From NCBI GenBank assembly GCA_019739215.1, contig JAHHDR010000012.1, positions 23,688-87,687 on the forward strand: a stretch of DNA of 64,000 bases, in the 5' to 3' direction. Under the pieces are notes generated by a model that saw nothing but the letters and a program-made list of their open reading frames with translations, did not search any database and was not told where the DNA came from. Positions 47,790-59,082 of this stretch are shown in pieces; positions within the stretch are counted from its first letter, which is position 1, and every line of letters begins with the position of its first letter. Source of the DNA: Rhizobium sp. (lineage in GTDB: Bacteria; Pseudomonadota; Alphaproteobacteria; Rhizobiales; Rhizobiaceae). Position numbers and translations under genes: made by a program.

Positions 47790-48650
47790 TTACGTTTTCT
47801 GCTGCTTTTCGAACTCGACGGGCGACAGCATCCCGTTTCTGACATGTTTGCGCTTCGGGTTGTAGAACATCTCGATATAGTCGAACACGTCCTGCCTAGC
47901 TTCGTCTCTTGAGCGATAGACCTTTCGGCGTATCCGCTCCCGCTTCAACAGATTGAAGAAGCTCTCAGCGACGGCATTGTCATGGCAGTTGCCCCGTCGG
48001 CTCATCGAGTGAACCAGATTGTGGTGCTTCAGGAACGCTGCCCAGTCCATGCTGGTGAATTGCGATCCCTGATCCGAATGCACCAGAACCTTTTCCTTTG
48101 GCTTTCGCCTCCAGACAGCCATCAGCAACGCCTGCAGCACGACATCCGTTGTCTGACGGCTCTGCATCGACCAGCCGATGACACGGCGGGAATAGAGATC
48201 GATCACCACCGCGAGATAGGCGAAGCCTTCGTTGGTCCGGATGTAGGTGATGTCCGTGACCCACGCCTTGTCCGGAGCAGCAACGTCGAATTGACGGTCC
48301 AGAGTGTTGTCGATGACAATGGAAGGCCTGCCGCCATAAACTCCGGGACGGCGCTTGTAGCCGATCTGAGCCTTTATCCCGGCAATCCGCGTCAGACGCG
48401 CAACCCGGTTGGGGCAGCATGTCTCGCCGTGATCGAGCAGGTCGTCATGAAGCTTGCGATACCCGTAGACCTTGCCGCTCTCTTCCCAAGCCGTCTGGAG
48501 CAGATCGATCTGCCGCTTGTCCTCAAAGGCACGCTTGCTCAAGGGCATCCGAAGCCAGGCATAAAACCCGCTGGGATGGATGCGGAACAGGCGACACATC
48601 ATTCGCACCGAAAACCGCTGTTGATGCTGGGCAACGAACGCGTACTTCAC
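47790..48650 (-). CDS. IS3-family transposase OrfB (DDE integrase domain)
   Basis: 286 residues. An HTH_21-like N-terminal part (MMCRLFRIHPSGFYAWLRMP) is followed by an rve-type catalytic core: WVTDITYIRTNEGFAYLAVVIDLYSRRVIGW (first Asp), VLVHSDQGSQFTS (second Asp), and RRGNCHDNAVAESFFNLLKRE (Glu). All three catalytic residues are intact. It starts at GTG 48650, overlapping orfA by 4 bases; a fusion by -1 frameshift at the A7 run is expected to give the active OrfAB transposase. Mirrored at 52188-53048. Confidence 0.93.
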   Translation of the reverse strand: MKYAFVAQHQQRFSVRMMCRLFRIHPSGFYAWLRMPLSKRAFEDKRQIDLLQTAWEESGKVYGYRKLHDDLLDHGETCCPNRVARLTRIAGIKAQIGYKRRPGVYGGRPSIVIDNTLDRQFDVAAPDKAWVTDITYIRTNEGFAYLAVVIDLYSRRVIGWSMQSRQTTDVVLQALLMAVWRRKPKEKVLVHSDQGSQFTSMDWAAFLKHHNLVHSMSRRGNCHDNAVAESFFNLLKRERIRRKVYRSRDEARQDVFDYIEMFYNPKRKHVRNGMLSPVEFEKQQKT

Positions 48651-48919
48651 TTTGCATCCCTGGCGAAATACGCGGTCGCTTTTTTTAATATGTCGCGCTC
48701 CTCGGTGACCCGCGCCAGTTCCCTCTTGAGCTGCCTGATCTCCTCTGACTGGTCGCTACCATGGCCACCGGGCATCGAGGAGAACTTCTTCTTCCACTCA
48801 TAGAGCGAGTGCTGGCTGACACCCAGCCGCTGTGAAACTTCCGAAACCGGATAGCCCCGTTCGGTGATCTGACGCACCGCGTCGCGCTTAAACTCGTCGC
48901 TGAAATTCGATTTGCTCAT
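48647..48919 (-). CDS. IS3-family transposase OrfA (helix-turn-helix)
   Basis: 90 residues with an HTH_Tnp_1 domain (FSDEFKRDAVRQITERGYPVSEVSQRLGVSQHSLYEWKKKF) and a leucine-zipper-like tail (IRQLKRELARVTEERDILKKA) for OrfA/OrfAB pairing. A seven-base A run (T7 on the plus strand, 48680-48686) near the 3' end is the probable slippery site for -1 frameshifting into orfB. Mirrored at 51919-52191. Confidence 0.92.
   Translation of the reverse strand: MSKSNFSDEFKRDAVRQITERGYPVSEVSQRLGVSQHSLYEWKKKFSSMPGGHGSDQSEEIRQLKRELARVTEERDILKKATAYFARDAK
48680..48686 (-). promoter_or_regulatory. Probable -1 ribosomal frameshift site in the IS3 element
   Basis: A run of seven A (coding strand) followed by G lies just before the orfA stop. 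OrfB is in the -1 frame relative to OrfA and overlaps it. This is the standard IS3-family arrangement. Mirrored at 52152-52158. Confidence 0.65.
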
Positions 48920-49889
48920 GATGCTCTTCTTGCCTCAAAATTAGGAAGAAGGTGTCTACAAATCTCGGGGCTATTCAAAGACAATTTCGAAGCGACAAAC
49001 ACCAATCGGCTGAACGAGACTCATCGTCCCAGCTATCTGCTGAGCGGCCTTCTCCGCTGCGCCGAATGCGGTGGCTCATACGCTATCAGCGGCAAGGACC
49101 GTTACAGCTGCGCCAACCATGGCAAGAAGATTCCGCTCGAACAACTCGGCTGCGAGCGTTGCGGGAACCGTCACACGATCAGCCGGAAGGAGTTGCAGGA
49201 CCGTGTCCTCACCTGTGTACCGAATAGCTTGTGGTCGGTCTACAACATCGACAAGGCAGTGCAACAGGTCAAGGAACGTCTGTTGGCACGCGAGCGCGAC
49301 GGGCGCGGGAGCATACCGGCGCTGGAAGCATCGATCGAAAGCAAGACCAAAGAGCAGAGAACCATTCTCCAGCAGATCACGGCGCGGGTTATGGAGGGGA
49401 AGAAGCCGTTTGCCGGCCACGAGCAGATGGTAGACGAGCTTGAGGAGGAGATCGAGAAGCTGAAGGTCGACATTGCGGAACTGCGCAATGCGCCGAAGGG
49501 GCCGTCGATATCCGAGCAGGTGACACCCGAAGCCATCAAGGCTGTCGTGGATGCGATCCTTTATCTGATGCGGGAACATGCTGACGCGGAGACGAAGCAA
49601 CCGTTCATCCAGATCATCAGAGCATTGATCCAAGTGGTAGAGATCGGTGTCGCCGCCAATGGCAAGGAGACTGAGCTCACGGTCTATGGGCAGATCGTTG
49701 GGATGCTGGCATCAATGGATTCGCTTGAGGCCCAGGAGGCCGAGTACAAGACGGCGGTGAACCTGGAGCATTATCGCCAGATCGACGCCGTCGTCCTTGA
49801 TACGGATGACAAGCAAGACAAGTTCCTGCGTCATTTCGACGAGGAACTTTCCAGGAAGCGTAATGACTTGGAGAACTCACAAGTATGGG

Positions 49890-49966
<77 letters not shown>

Positions 49967-50042
49967 TTACCGAGGCAGCGGGAACCGCTGCCGTCGCGAC
50001 TTTTGGGCTTTTCCAAATGTCGTCTTGATATTCTGCAGTGAT

Positions 50043-50083
50043 AAAACAACAAATGGCCGCTTTGAGGGCGGCCTGTTGTTTTT
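50043..50083 (-). terminator. Strong hairpin between 5S rRNA and initiator tRNA genes
   Basis: AACAACA-GGCCGC, a 7-base loop and GCGGCC...TGTTGTT form a long stem on the transcribed strand, with short A and T runs on either side. It may terminate or process the rrn transcript before the tRNA. Mirrored at 50755-50795. Confidence 0.55.
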
Positions 50084-50136
50084 CCGGACGTTGCCGGTGA
50101 TTTCGTGATTTGAGAGTGTTGAGATTTGCGTTTTGC

Positions 50137-50255
50137 AGACCTGGCAGCGACCTACTCTCCCGTGACTTAAGTCAAAGTACCATCGGCGCTGGAGCGTTTC
50201 ACGGCCGTGTTCGGAATGGGAACGGGTGCAGCCACTCCGCCAGAACCACCAGGTC
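50137..50255 (-). rRNA. 5S ribosomal RNA
   Basis: About 119 bases on the reverse strand, starting GACCTGGTGG and ending CGCTGCCAGGTC, with CCCGTTCCCATTCCGAAC and CGATGGTA internal blocks typical of alphaproteobacterial 5S. The 23S gene expected about 150-300 bases upstream (to the right) is absent; the sequence instead folds back at 50419. Mirrored at 50583-50701. Confidence 0.93.
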
Positions 50256-50582
50256 GGCAAAGCGCAAAGCTCAACAATGAGAAGCTGGGGAGGCTTAGCC
50301 TCCAATTATTTGATATCGAATGCGATTATCTCGCTTTATCTTTCGCCTCGGTTGCATGGGATTGCCCATACAGGCCTGAGGCCGTCGGCCACTTTTGGCC
50401 GGCCCGTCCGGAGCGCCTTGGCGCGTCAGGACGGGCCGGCCAAAAGTGGCCGACGGCCTCAGGCCTGTATGGGCAATCCCATGCAACCGAGGCGAAAGAT
50501 AAAGCGAGATAATCGCATTCGATATCAAATAATTGGAGGCTAAGCCTCCCCAGCTTCTCATTGTTGAGCTTTGCGCTTTGCC
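50256..50582. other. Centre of the palindrome, within a 23S-5S spacer-like sequence
   Basis: Each half is a spacer upstream of 5S. Perfect pairing runs up to 50409/50429. The 19-base centre (50410-50428) contains an imperfect GCGCC-TT-GGCGC hairpin and is not self-complementary over its whole length. The flanking stem GGCCCGTCC / GGACGGGCC plus GC-rich outer pairs would form a very stable cruciform. No 23S sequence is visible. Confidence 0.85.
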
Positions 50583-50701
50583 GACCTGGTGGTTCTGGCG
50601 GAGTGGCTGCACCCGTTCCCATTCCGAACACGGCCGTGAAACGCTCCAGCGCCGATGGTACTTTGACTTAAGTCACGGGAGAGTAGGTCGCTGCCAGGTC
50701 T
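50583..50701 (+). rRNA. 5S ribosomal RNA (mirror copy)
   Basis: Identical to the copy at 50137-50255 in opposite orientation. The two 5S genes are transcribed away from each other with only 327 bases between them, and no 16S or 23S fits there. Confidence 0.92.
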
Positions 50702-50754
50702 GCAAAACGCAAATCTCAACACTCTCAAATCACGAAATCACCGGCAACGTCCGG

Positions 50755-50795
50755 AAAAACAACAGGCCGCCCTCAAAGCGGCCATTTGTTGTTTT
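50755..50795 (+). terminator. 5S-tRNA spacer hairpin (mirror copy)
   Basis: Same long stem as at 50043-50083, here downstream of the rightward 5S gene. Confidence 0.55.
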
Positions 50796-50871
50796 ATCAC
50801 TGCAGAATATCAAGACGACATTTGGAAAAGCCCAAAAGTCGCGACGGCAGCGGTTCCCGCTGCCTCGGTAA

Positions 50872-50948
<77 letters not shown>

Positions 50949-51918
50949 CCCATACTTGTGAGTTCTCCAAGTCATTACGCTTCCTGGAAAGTTCCTCGTC
51001 GAAATGACGCAGGAACTTGTCTTGCTTGTCATCCGTATCAAGGACGACGGCGTCGATCTGGCGATAATGCTCCAGGTTCACCGCCGTCTTGTACTCGGCC
51101 TCCTGGGCCTCAAGCGAATCCATTGATGCCAGCATCCCAACGATCTGCCCATAGACCGTGAGCTCAGTCTCCTTGCCATTGGCGGCGACACCGATCTCTA
51201 CCACTTGGATCAATGCTCTGATGATCTGGATGAACGGTTGCTTCGTCTCCGCGTCAGCATGTTCCCGCATCAGATAAAGGATCGCATCCACGACAGCCTT
51301 GATGGCTTCGGGTGTCACCTGCTCGGATATCGACGGCCCCTTCGGCGCATTGCGCAGTTCCGCAATGTCGACCTTCAGCTTCTCGATCTCCTCCTCAAGC
51401 TCGTCTACCATCTGCTCGTGGCCGGCAAACGGCTTCTTCCCCTCCATAACCCGCGCCGTGATCTGCTGGAGAATGGTTCTCTGCTCTTTGGTCTTGCTTT
51501 CGATCGATGCTTCCAGCGCCGGTATGCTCCCGCGCCCGTCGCGCTCGCGTGCCAACAGACGTTCCTTGACCTGTTGCACTGCCTTGTCGATGTTGTAGAC
51601 CGACCACAAGCTATTCGGTACACAGGTGAGGACACGGTCCTGCAACTCCTTCCGGCTGATCGTGTGACGGTTCCCGCAACGCTCGCAGCCGAGTTGTTCG
51701 AGCGGAATCTTCTTGCCATGGTTGGCGCAGCTGTAACGGTCCTTGCCGCTGATAGCGTATGAGCCACCGCATTCGGCGCAGCGGAGAAGGCCGCTCAGCA
51801 GATAGCTGGGACGATGAGTCTCGTTCAGCCGATTGGTGTTTGTCGCTTCGAAATTGTCTTTGAATAGCCCCGAGATTTGTAGACACCTTCTTCCTAATTT
51901 TGAGGCAAGAAGAGCATC

Positions 51919-52191
51919 ATGAGCAAATCGAATTTCAGCGACGAGTTTAAGCGCGACGCGGTGCGTCAGATCACCGAACGGGGCTATCCGGTTTCGGAAG
52001 TTTCACAGCGGCTGGGTGTCAGCCAGCACTCGCTCTATGAGTGGAAGAAGAAGTTCTCCTCGATGCCCGGTGGCCATGGTAGCGACCAGTCAGAGGAGAT
52101 CAGGCAGCTCAAGAGGGAACTGGCGCGGGTCACCGAGGAGCGCGACATATTAAAAAAAGCGACCGCGTATTTCGCCAGGGATGCAAAGTGA
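51919..52191 (+). CDS. IS3-family OrfA (mirror copy)
   Basis: Identical 90-residue helix-turn-helix protein; the A7 slippery run is at 52152-52158 before the stop. Confidence 0.92.
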   Translation: MSKSNFSDEFKRDAVRQITERGYPVSEVSQRLGVSQHSLYEWKKKFSSMPGGHGSDQSEEIRQLKRELARVTEERDILKKATAYFARDAK

Positions 52192-53048
52192 AGTACGCGT
52201 TCGTTGCCCAGCATCAACAGCGGTTTTCGGTGCGAATGATGTGTCGCCTGTTCCGCATCCATCCCAGCGGGTTTTATGCCTGGCTTCGGATGCCCTTGAG
52301 CAAGCGTGCCTTTGAGGACAAGCGGCAGATCGATCTGCTCCAGACGGCTTGGGAAGAGAGCGGCAAGGTCTACGGGTATCGCAAGCTTCATGACGACCTG
52401 CTCGATCACGGCGAGACATGCTGCCCCAACCGGGTTGCGCGTCTGACGCGGATTGCCGGGATAAAGGCTCAGATCGGCTACAAGCGCCGTCCCGGAGTTT
52501 ATGGCGGCAGGCCTTCCATTGTCATCGACAACACTCTGGACCGTCAATTCGACGTTGCTGCTCCGGACAAGGCGTGGGTCACGGACATCACCTACATCCG
52601 GACCAACGAAGGCTTCGCCTATCTCGCGGTGGTGATCGATCTCTATTCCCGCCGTGTCATCGGCTGGTCGATGCAGAGCCGTCAGACAACGGATGTCGTG
52701 CTGCAGGCGTTGCTGATGGCTGTCTGGAGGCGAAAGCCAAAGGAAAAGGTTCTGGTGCATTCGGATCAGGGATCGCAATTCACCAGCATGGACTGGGCAG
52801 CGTTCCTGAAGCACCACAATCTGGTTCACTCGATGAGCCGACGGGGCAACTGCCATGACAATGCCGTCGCTGAGAGCTTCTTCAATCTGTTGAAGCGGGA
52901 GCGGATACGCCGAAAGGTCTATCGCTCAAGAGACGAAGCTAGGCAGGACGTGTTCGACTATATCGAGATGTTCTACAACCCGAAGCGCAAACATGTCAGA
53001 AACGGGATGCTGTCGCCCGTCGAGTTCGAAAAGCAGCAGAAAACGTAA
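52188..53048 (+). CDS. IS3-family OrfB transposase (mirror copy)
   Basis: Identical 286-residue DDE transposase, GTG start at 52188 overlapping orfA by 4 bases in the -1 frame. Confidence 0.92.
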   Translation: MKYAFVAQHQQRFSVRMMCRLFRIHPSGFYAWLRMPLSKRAFEDKRQIDLLQTAWEESGKVYGYRKLHDDLLDHGETCCPNRVARLTRIAGIKAQIGYKRRPGVYGGRPSIVIDNTLDRQFDVAAPDKAWVTDITYIRTNEGFAYLAVVIDLYSRRVIGWSMQSRQTTDVVLQALLMAVWRRKPKEKVLVHSDQGSQFTSMDWAAFLKHHNLVHSMSRRGNCHDNAVAESFFNLLKRERIRRKVYRSRDEARQDVFDYIEMFYNPKRKHVRNGMLSPVEFEKQQKT

Positions 53049-53213
53049 CCGGAGGGTGTCTACGAAACTCGGGGCTATTCACTTTGACCTCACGCTGGCG
53101 ACGCTTCACAGGTTCCCAAAGCGCCGATCTGCAGAGCTATGAGCAGCTGATCGCCCATCCCGGCTTATGCAAATTGATGCCGAGCACGTGCTCACTGCTC
53201 GGGCAGTATTCTT

Positions 53214-53822
53214 TCAACAAAAGCCATTCAGCTTGAGTATCTTGTGCGCCTCGATCGATGCACGAAGCGCCTCTTCAGAAGCACGGCTTCCACCGTTGGC
53301 GTCCGGATGGTGCATTTTGAGCTTCTGCTTATAACGGCTCTGAATCTCATGCGGTGTCGAATTGGCCGGGAGGCCGAGGGTCTCCAGCGCCCGTGCTTCC
53401 AACCCCTTTAGCTTTCGAACCGGAGAGCCAACTGGCTGGGTGAGACGCTGCGCCGTGGTCATGCGGGCGTTCAAAGCTCTCGCCGATCCGGAGGGAGCCG
53501 TGGAGGGCACCGGGACGTGTGTAGATTGCTTGACGGGGGTTCCCCAAGTCTTGCGCCCACCGGCCGCTGCCTCGCGCTGGTAGCGGGCGGTATTTGGGCT
53601 GGAGAGATCCGTTGCGTAATTATAGCCCCGATTGTATTCCTTCACGTGCTCAGTACAGAAGAGCAGGTACAGCCCTTCGGCATCCCGTCCGACAGGCGCA
53701 CGGTGCGTCCCGGTCTTTTCGCAGCAATCCCACTGACATTGTGGGCCCGTGGATTCGCGAGGAGGCGCTGACGTTTTTCGAGTGGATCTGAGTCCAACGA
53801 AGAGTTTCGATTCGACCATCAT
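53214..53822 (-). CDS. J-domain protein (mirror copy)
   Basis: Identical to 47016-47624, with the HPD motif and the N-terminal Cys/His-rich segment. Confidence 0.86.
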   Translation of the reverse strand: MMVESKLFVGLRSTRKTSAPPRESTGPQCQWDCCEKTGTHRAPVGRDAEGLYLLFCTEHVKEYNRGYNYATDLSSPNTARYQREAAAGGRKTWGTPVKQSTHVPVPSTAPSGSARALNARMTTAQRLTQPVGSPVRKLKGLEARALETLGLPANSTPHEIQSRYKQKLKMHHPDANGGSRASEEALRASIEAHKILKLNGFC

Positions 53823-53937
53823 GCCCTACCTTTGGAAATGGACTTCTACATCCGTGGCCCGGACTTGATAGCATCACGGGTCAGTCGGAGGTGATCTGCT
53901 CGCAAGCTAGGGATAAGGATAGTTCATTGCGAACATG

Positions 53938-54318
53938 TTACGATCGGCGCGCTTTGCGCGCCGCATAGCGCCGGTCACGTTCCGCCTTGCGTGCGGCCTC
54001 ATCCTCGATCAGCCAGGCGACTCGGTTCTTCTCCGCCGCTTCGCGGGCTTCGACCTCGGCCCGGGCGGCGGCATCGAGTTCAGCTTGGCGTTCGGCGGCC
54101 TCCACCTGGACGCGCTCCTGTTCCTCAGTCTTTGATTGTTGGCGCTGTGCACGCCGATGGTCTCTGGCAACGGCGACTGCTTGCCGCTCGGCCTGCCGGG
54201 CGGCCTGTTCCGGCCCAGCCGCATCCCTGGCAGCGCGGTAGGCGGTAAGCAGCGCCACTTTGGCGTCCGCAGCCGCAGAGCGACGATCCGCGAGATCGGT
54301 ATCCTTGGAGTTCTTCAA
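53938..54318 (-). CDS. DUF6481-like small helical protein (mirror copy)
   Basis: Identical to 46520-46900, TTG start at 54318. Confidence 0.6.
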   Translation of the reverse strand: MKNSKDTDLADRRSAAADAKVALLTAYRAARDAAGPEQAARQAERQAVAVARDHRRAQRQQSKTEEQERVQVEAAERQAELDAAARAEVEAREAAEKNRVAWLIEDEAARKAERDRRYAARKARRS

Positions 54319-54356
54319 ATCTGCATCCTGGTTGGATATGAGCTTCGTGGCACTGA

Positions 54357-54581
54357 TCAGGCTCGCGTTCTGCGTTTGCCAATGATCTGCGTTGGGGCTG
54401 ACAGCCGATCTACCAGTTCTTTGGCCTTGCGGGCTTCCCGCAGGCGGGCGGTCTTTTCGTCGCGGGCGAGCGCGATGGACTCCAGCGCATCCATGGCTTG
54501 GCCCCGGGCGAAAAACTCGGTCTGGGTTTCGCCGAAGGCAGCTTCCGCCTGCTGGCGGGATCTGCTGTGTGTCTGTGTCAT
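54357..54581 (-). CDS. Small csp-linked protein of unknown function (mirror copy)
   Basis: Identical to 46257-46481. The csp terminator hairpin is mirrored at 54620-54647, upstream of this gene. Confidence 0.6.
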   Translation of the reverse strand: MTQTHSRSRQQAEAAFGETQTEFFARGQAMDALESIALARDEKTARLREARKAKELVDRLSAPTQIIGKRRTRA

Positions 54582-54712
54582 GATGATATTCCTGAACTGA
54601 CGGCTCGCTTGGCGAGCAACAAAAAAGGCCAGGCATGTTGCCTGACCTTGGTCGGTATCACGCTCTCGACAGTGCCAGTACATCCGTGGTCAAAGGAGAA
54701 CAGATGCCGATA

Positions 54713-54922
54713 TTAAGCAGCCTGGAGATTGCAGGCCGACATCTTGCCGGACTTGTTGTCCCGCTCCATCTCGTAGCTGATCTTCTGGCCTTCGACGATT
54801 TCGCGCATTCCCGCGCGTTCGACGGCCGAAATGTGGACGAAGGCGTCAGCGCCGCCATTGTCAGGCTGAATGAAGCCGAAGCCCTTGGTGGAATTGAACC
54901 ATTTAACTGTGCCGGTGGTCAT
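54713..54922 (-). CDS. CspA-family cold-shock protein (mirror copy)
   Basis: Identical to 45916-46125; RNP1 and RNP2 motifs intact. The 54923-55132 stretch upstream shows no gene. Confidence 0.92.
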   Translation of the reverse strand: MTTGTVKWFNSTKGFGFIQPDNGGADAFVHISAVERAGMREIVEGQKISYEMERDNKSGKMSACNLQAA

Positions 54923-55132
54923 GATGAACCCTTTCATGCAACAATGAATAACCGCAACGCGCAAGCGTGCCGCGGATGATGATAGCGATTTTTGAAAGGA
55001 AAGGTTCGTTCAGGGCGCGGTGCCAATCGCGCAGTAACCAAAGCTCAGCAAGCAAATCTCGATAAACTGTAGATAGAGATCGCGATCGGATTTGTCAACG
55101 TCTAGTTTCTGATTGAACTCGCTGCGCCCGAA

Positions 55133-55617
55133 ATGTTCGGTCGGAACGACGATTGCTCGCTCGATTGCCATCAATGGACGGGTTCGGAAGAGAAAGAGCC
55201 AGTTGTCTCACGGCAGTGGACGGAGGCTAGCGGCCCTGATGTCGTCGATCCGACACGCCAAGGCTACGGTACACGCGACATTCACTCAGCACTGGCATCT
55301 CTATTTGGGCCAGTTCCGGAGATCAACTTTTCGCCAGTTGGCTTTCGATGCAGCGTCATCGACGGCTTGAGCAGGTAGCCGACGAAATAGGAGAATTCGG
55401 CCATCCGTCCCGGGACCATACTAACCCTCTGAAATCTGGATATTTTCTGCGATGGATCATTCCGATAGGACGCGCGTTGCCTCTCGACGCTGTATCGCCG
55501 CGTCATGACGGAGTTTTGTGGATGGGCTACAACGGCATCACGGCTCTGGTCGTGGAGGATGAATCACTTGTCCGCCGAGCCAACAATGACGCAACCGTCG
55601 ATCTGATTTCAGCGTAG
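55133..55617 (+). pseudogene. HWE kinase / response regulator remnants (mirror copy)
   Basis: Mirror of 45221-45705, with the same short, broken segments. Confidence 0.48.
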
Positions 55618-56055
55618 TGCCAGATTGTCGAATAGCTGGGCGATATCCGTTTCGTCATTGTAGACGTGTGGCGATATCCGCATCTTGGTACCTCGCAAGG
55701 TGACATGCACCCCGGCTGCCTTCAGCCGCGGACCGGCATTTGGAGCGAGCCGATCTCCAGTTTCGAGGATTGCGATATGCGGGATCGGACGAGATGGCCG
55801 AGCGGCGATCACATTGCGCTTCTCGGCTTCATCCCAGATCAGGCGATTCAGGTAACGCAGCCTGTCTGCCACGACGTCAAGGCCCCAATCATGCAACATC
55901 TTCAACGAAACGATGGTGGCCGGGAGCGTGGCGAAGTCGGATCGCTGGCCCATGTCGAAGCGGCGCGCTCCGGCCAGAAAGCCGGGCTTGTTCACCTTGT
56001 AGAAGTCCGGCCTTTCGCCCCCGAGCCGATTCCAGGAATGCTTGTTGATTTGCAC
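55609..56055 (-). pseudogene. Class V aminotransferase C-terminal fragment (mirror copy)
   Basis: Mirror of 44783-45229; same loss of the N-terminal two thirds. Confidence 0.73.
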
Positions 56056-56072
56056 TGAGAGCTGACCCGGGA

Positions 56073-56385
56073 TCGCGGAATATTATCATCGAGAATTGAC
56101 CCATGTTTGAACCGTCCCTCGCGTCATCGAAGCGGGGGCTCTGGAGTGATCATCATGGAGTTATTGAGCGTTATCCGACGCTGGCATTTCCGCGACAAGC
56201 TTTCGATCCGAGACATCTCGCGGCGCACGAACCTCTCGCGGAACACGATCCGCAAATATCTGCGATCCGATGGCGTTGAGCCGAAGTTCAAGGTGCCGGA
56301 GCGGCCAAGCAAACTCGACCCCTTTGCCGACCGGCTGTCGGCCTGGCTCAAGGCGGTGTTCGGTCGCGGGGGGTGGGTCCCATAA
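56073..56385 (+). mobile_element. IS21 remnant with istA 5' fragment (mirror copy)
   Basis: Mirror of 44453-44765; istA fragment starts at ATG 56155 and ends at 56385. Confidence 0.73.
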
Positions 56386-56461
56386 TCGTTACAGTATAAC
56401 ATTAAACTTGACGAACGTAATAACATTACATATACCGATGCTGTCAACCCCCGGAGATGGA

Positions 56462-57819
<1,358 letters not shown>

Positions 57820-57820
<1 letters not shown>

Positions 57821-59082
57821 CAGCGCGTTCCTTCCGGGATGGGCTTGTGGATTTGTATGCGACCGTTGTCGAAGCTCTTGCGGCCATTCTTCCAGCCCGC
57901 GACCACGCGGGCAATCTCACGCACGACCGCCTTCGGACCTGACGTGTCGACGAGCACGATCGTCGCATCGGCTCCGACCGAAAGGCCATGGGGGGCGCCG
58001 AGTTGGCGCGCCGCGGATTGCCCGACCATGTCGAACACGCGCAGGATATCGTCGTCGCGCGAGATCTGCATGATATTGGCATAGAGATTGGCCATGCGGA
58101 CCAGCGAAGCGTCGCCAAGAGGCGTGAACGGGTTGAGGATGTTGTTGGTGGCAATCGAGGTCACCACGCCGCACGCGGCCATGACATGTGCCGGCGCCAC
58201 GCCGCGCGGGACCAGCCGGTCGTGCCCGCGACCGCTGAGAAAGAGATCGGTTGCCGGCAGCACGGTCAGCGCGATGCCGGCCTCCGCGAGCCGGTGCGCG
58301 ATCATGATGACCTCGGCCGGTGTCATCGCCGAGAGATTGGTGACATGGCCGATCGCGACGCGGCCCTGCCACCCATGGCGCATCGTTGCGGCGATCACGG
58401 CAGGCAGATCGGTATGGCCGGGATCGAGATCGAAATCGAGATGAAAATCGACGGCCACGCCATGCTTCACCGCAAGGTCGAAGACCAGGTCGACATGCCC
58501 GGCCGGATCGGGATCCGTATAGGGGCATCCCCCGACGAGATCGGCGCCGTCGGCGAGTGCGGCATCGATCATGTCGACGGTCTCGCGCTCGTTGGTCAGC
58601 CCGTCCTGGGCGAAGGCGCAGATCTCGATATCGATGGCGAAGGCATAGTCGGCCTTGATCCGCCGGATCGCCGCGAAGGACCGGAAGCCGGCACGGGGAT
58701 CGATCTCAACGAAGGTCCGCATCCGCACCGTGCCGTGTGAAATGGCCTGCTCCACCACGCGCGCGGCCCGTGCGTAGACGTCGCCCTCGTCGAAATCCGC
58801 CTTGACGCGCGCGGTCTCGCGGACGGCTTCGGCAAGCGTGCCCTCGCAGATCCTGCAACGATCGAGAATGCAGGCCTTGTCGAGATGGACATGGCTGTCG
58901 ACAAAGCCCGCAAAGGCAAAGGCGCCTTGGCCGTCGACAGTCTCCACGCCCTCGCATTGCAGGTTCGAGGCCAGCGATGCGATCCGGCCGTCCCGAACCG
59001 CGATATCGGCCAGCGCGCCATCTTCCTCGATCCGCACGTTGCGGATGACCAGATCGAACAGGGTGTCTGTCGTTGCAGTCAT
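57820..59082 (-). CDS. Cytosine-deaminase-like amidohydrolase, second type (mirror copy)
   Basis: Identical to 41756-43018; overlaps the deaminase and GGT genes as in the left arm. Confidence 0.84.

Larger units (their letters stand above)
47757..48977 (-). mobile_element. IS3-family insertion sequence, 1221 bp, complete
   Basis: The ends are TGAATAGCCCCGAG-type inverted repeats (imperfect for about 30 bases), starting TG and ending CA. A 3-base direct repeat AAG flanks it at 47754-47756 and 48978-48980, the IS3-typical target duplication. It carries orfA and orfB overlapping in a -1 arrangement. The element is inserted in a serine recombinase remnant. Mirrored at 51861-53081. Confidence 0.93.
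51861..53081 (+). mobile_element. IS3-family insertion sequence, 1221 bp (mirror copy)
   Basis: Same element at the mirrored position, flanked by CTT direct repeats at 51858-51860 and 53082-53084. An identical insertion point shows that the IS was present before the duplication, or that both arms represent one locus. Confidence 0.93.

Noticed and set aside
50300..50540. Hairpin telomere of a linear replicon (protelomerase type) as the cause of the palindrome
   Set aside because: The centre is an rRNA spacer, not a compact protelomerase-like target, and the arms differ at the RIME-like block, which read-through of one hairpin end would not produce.
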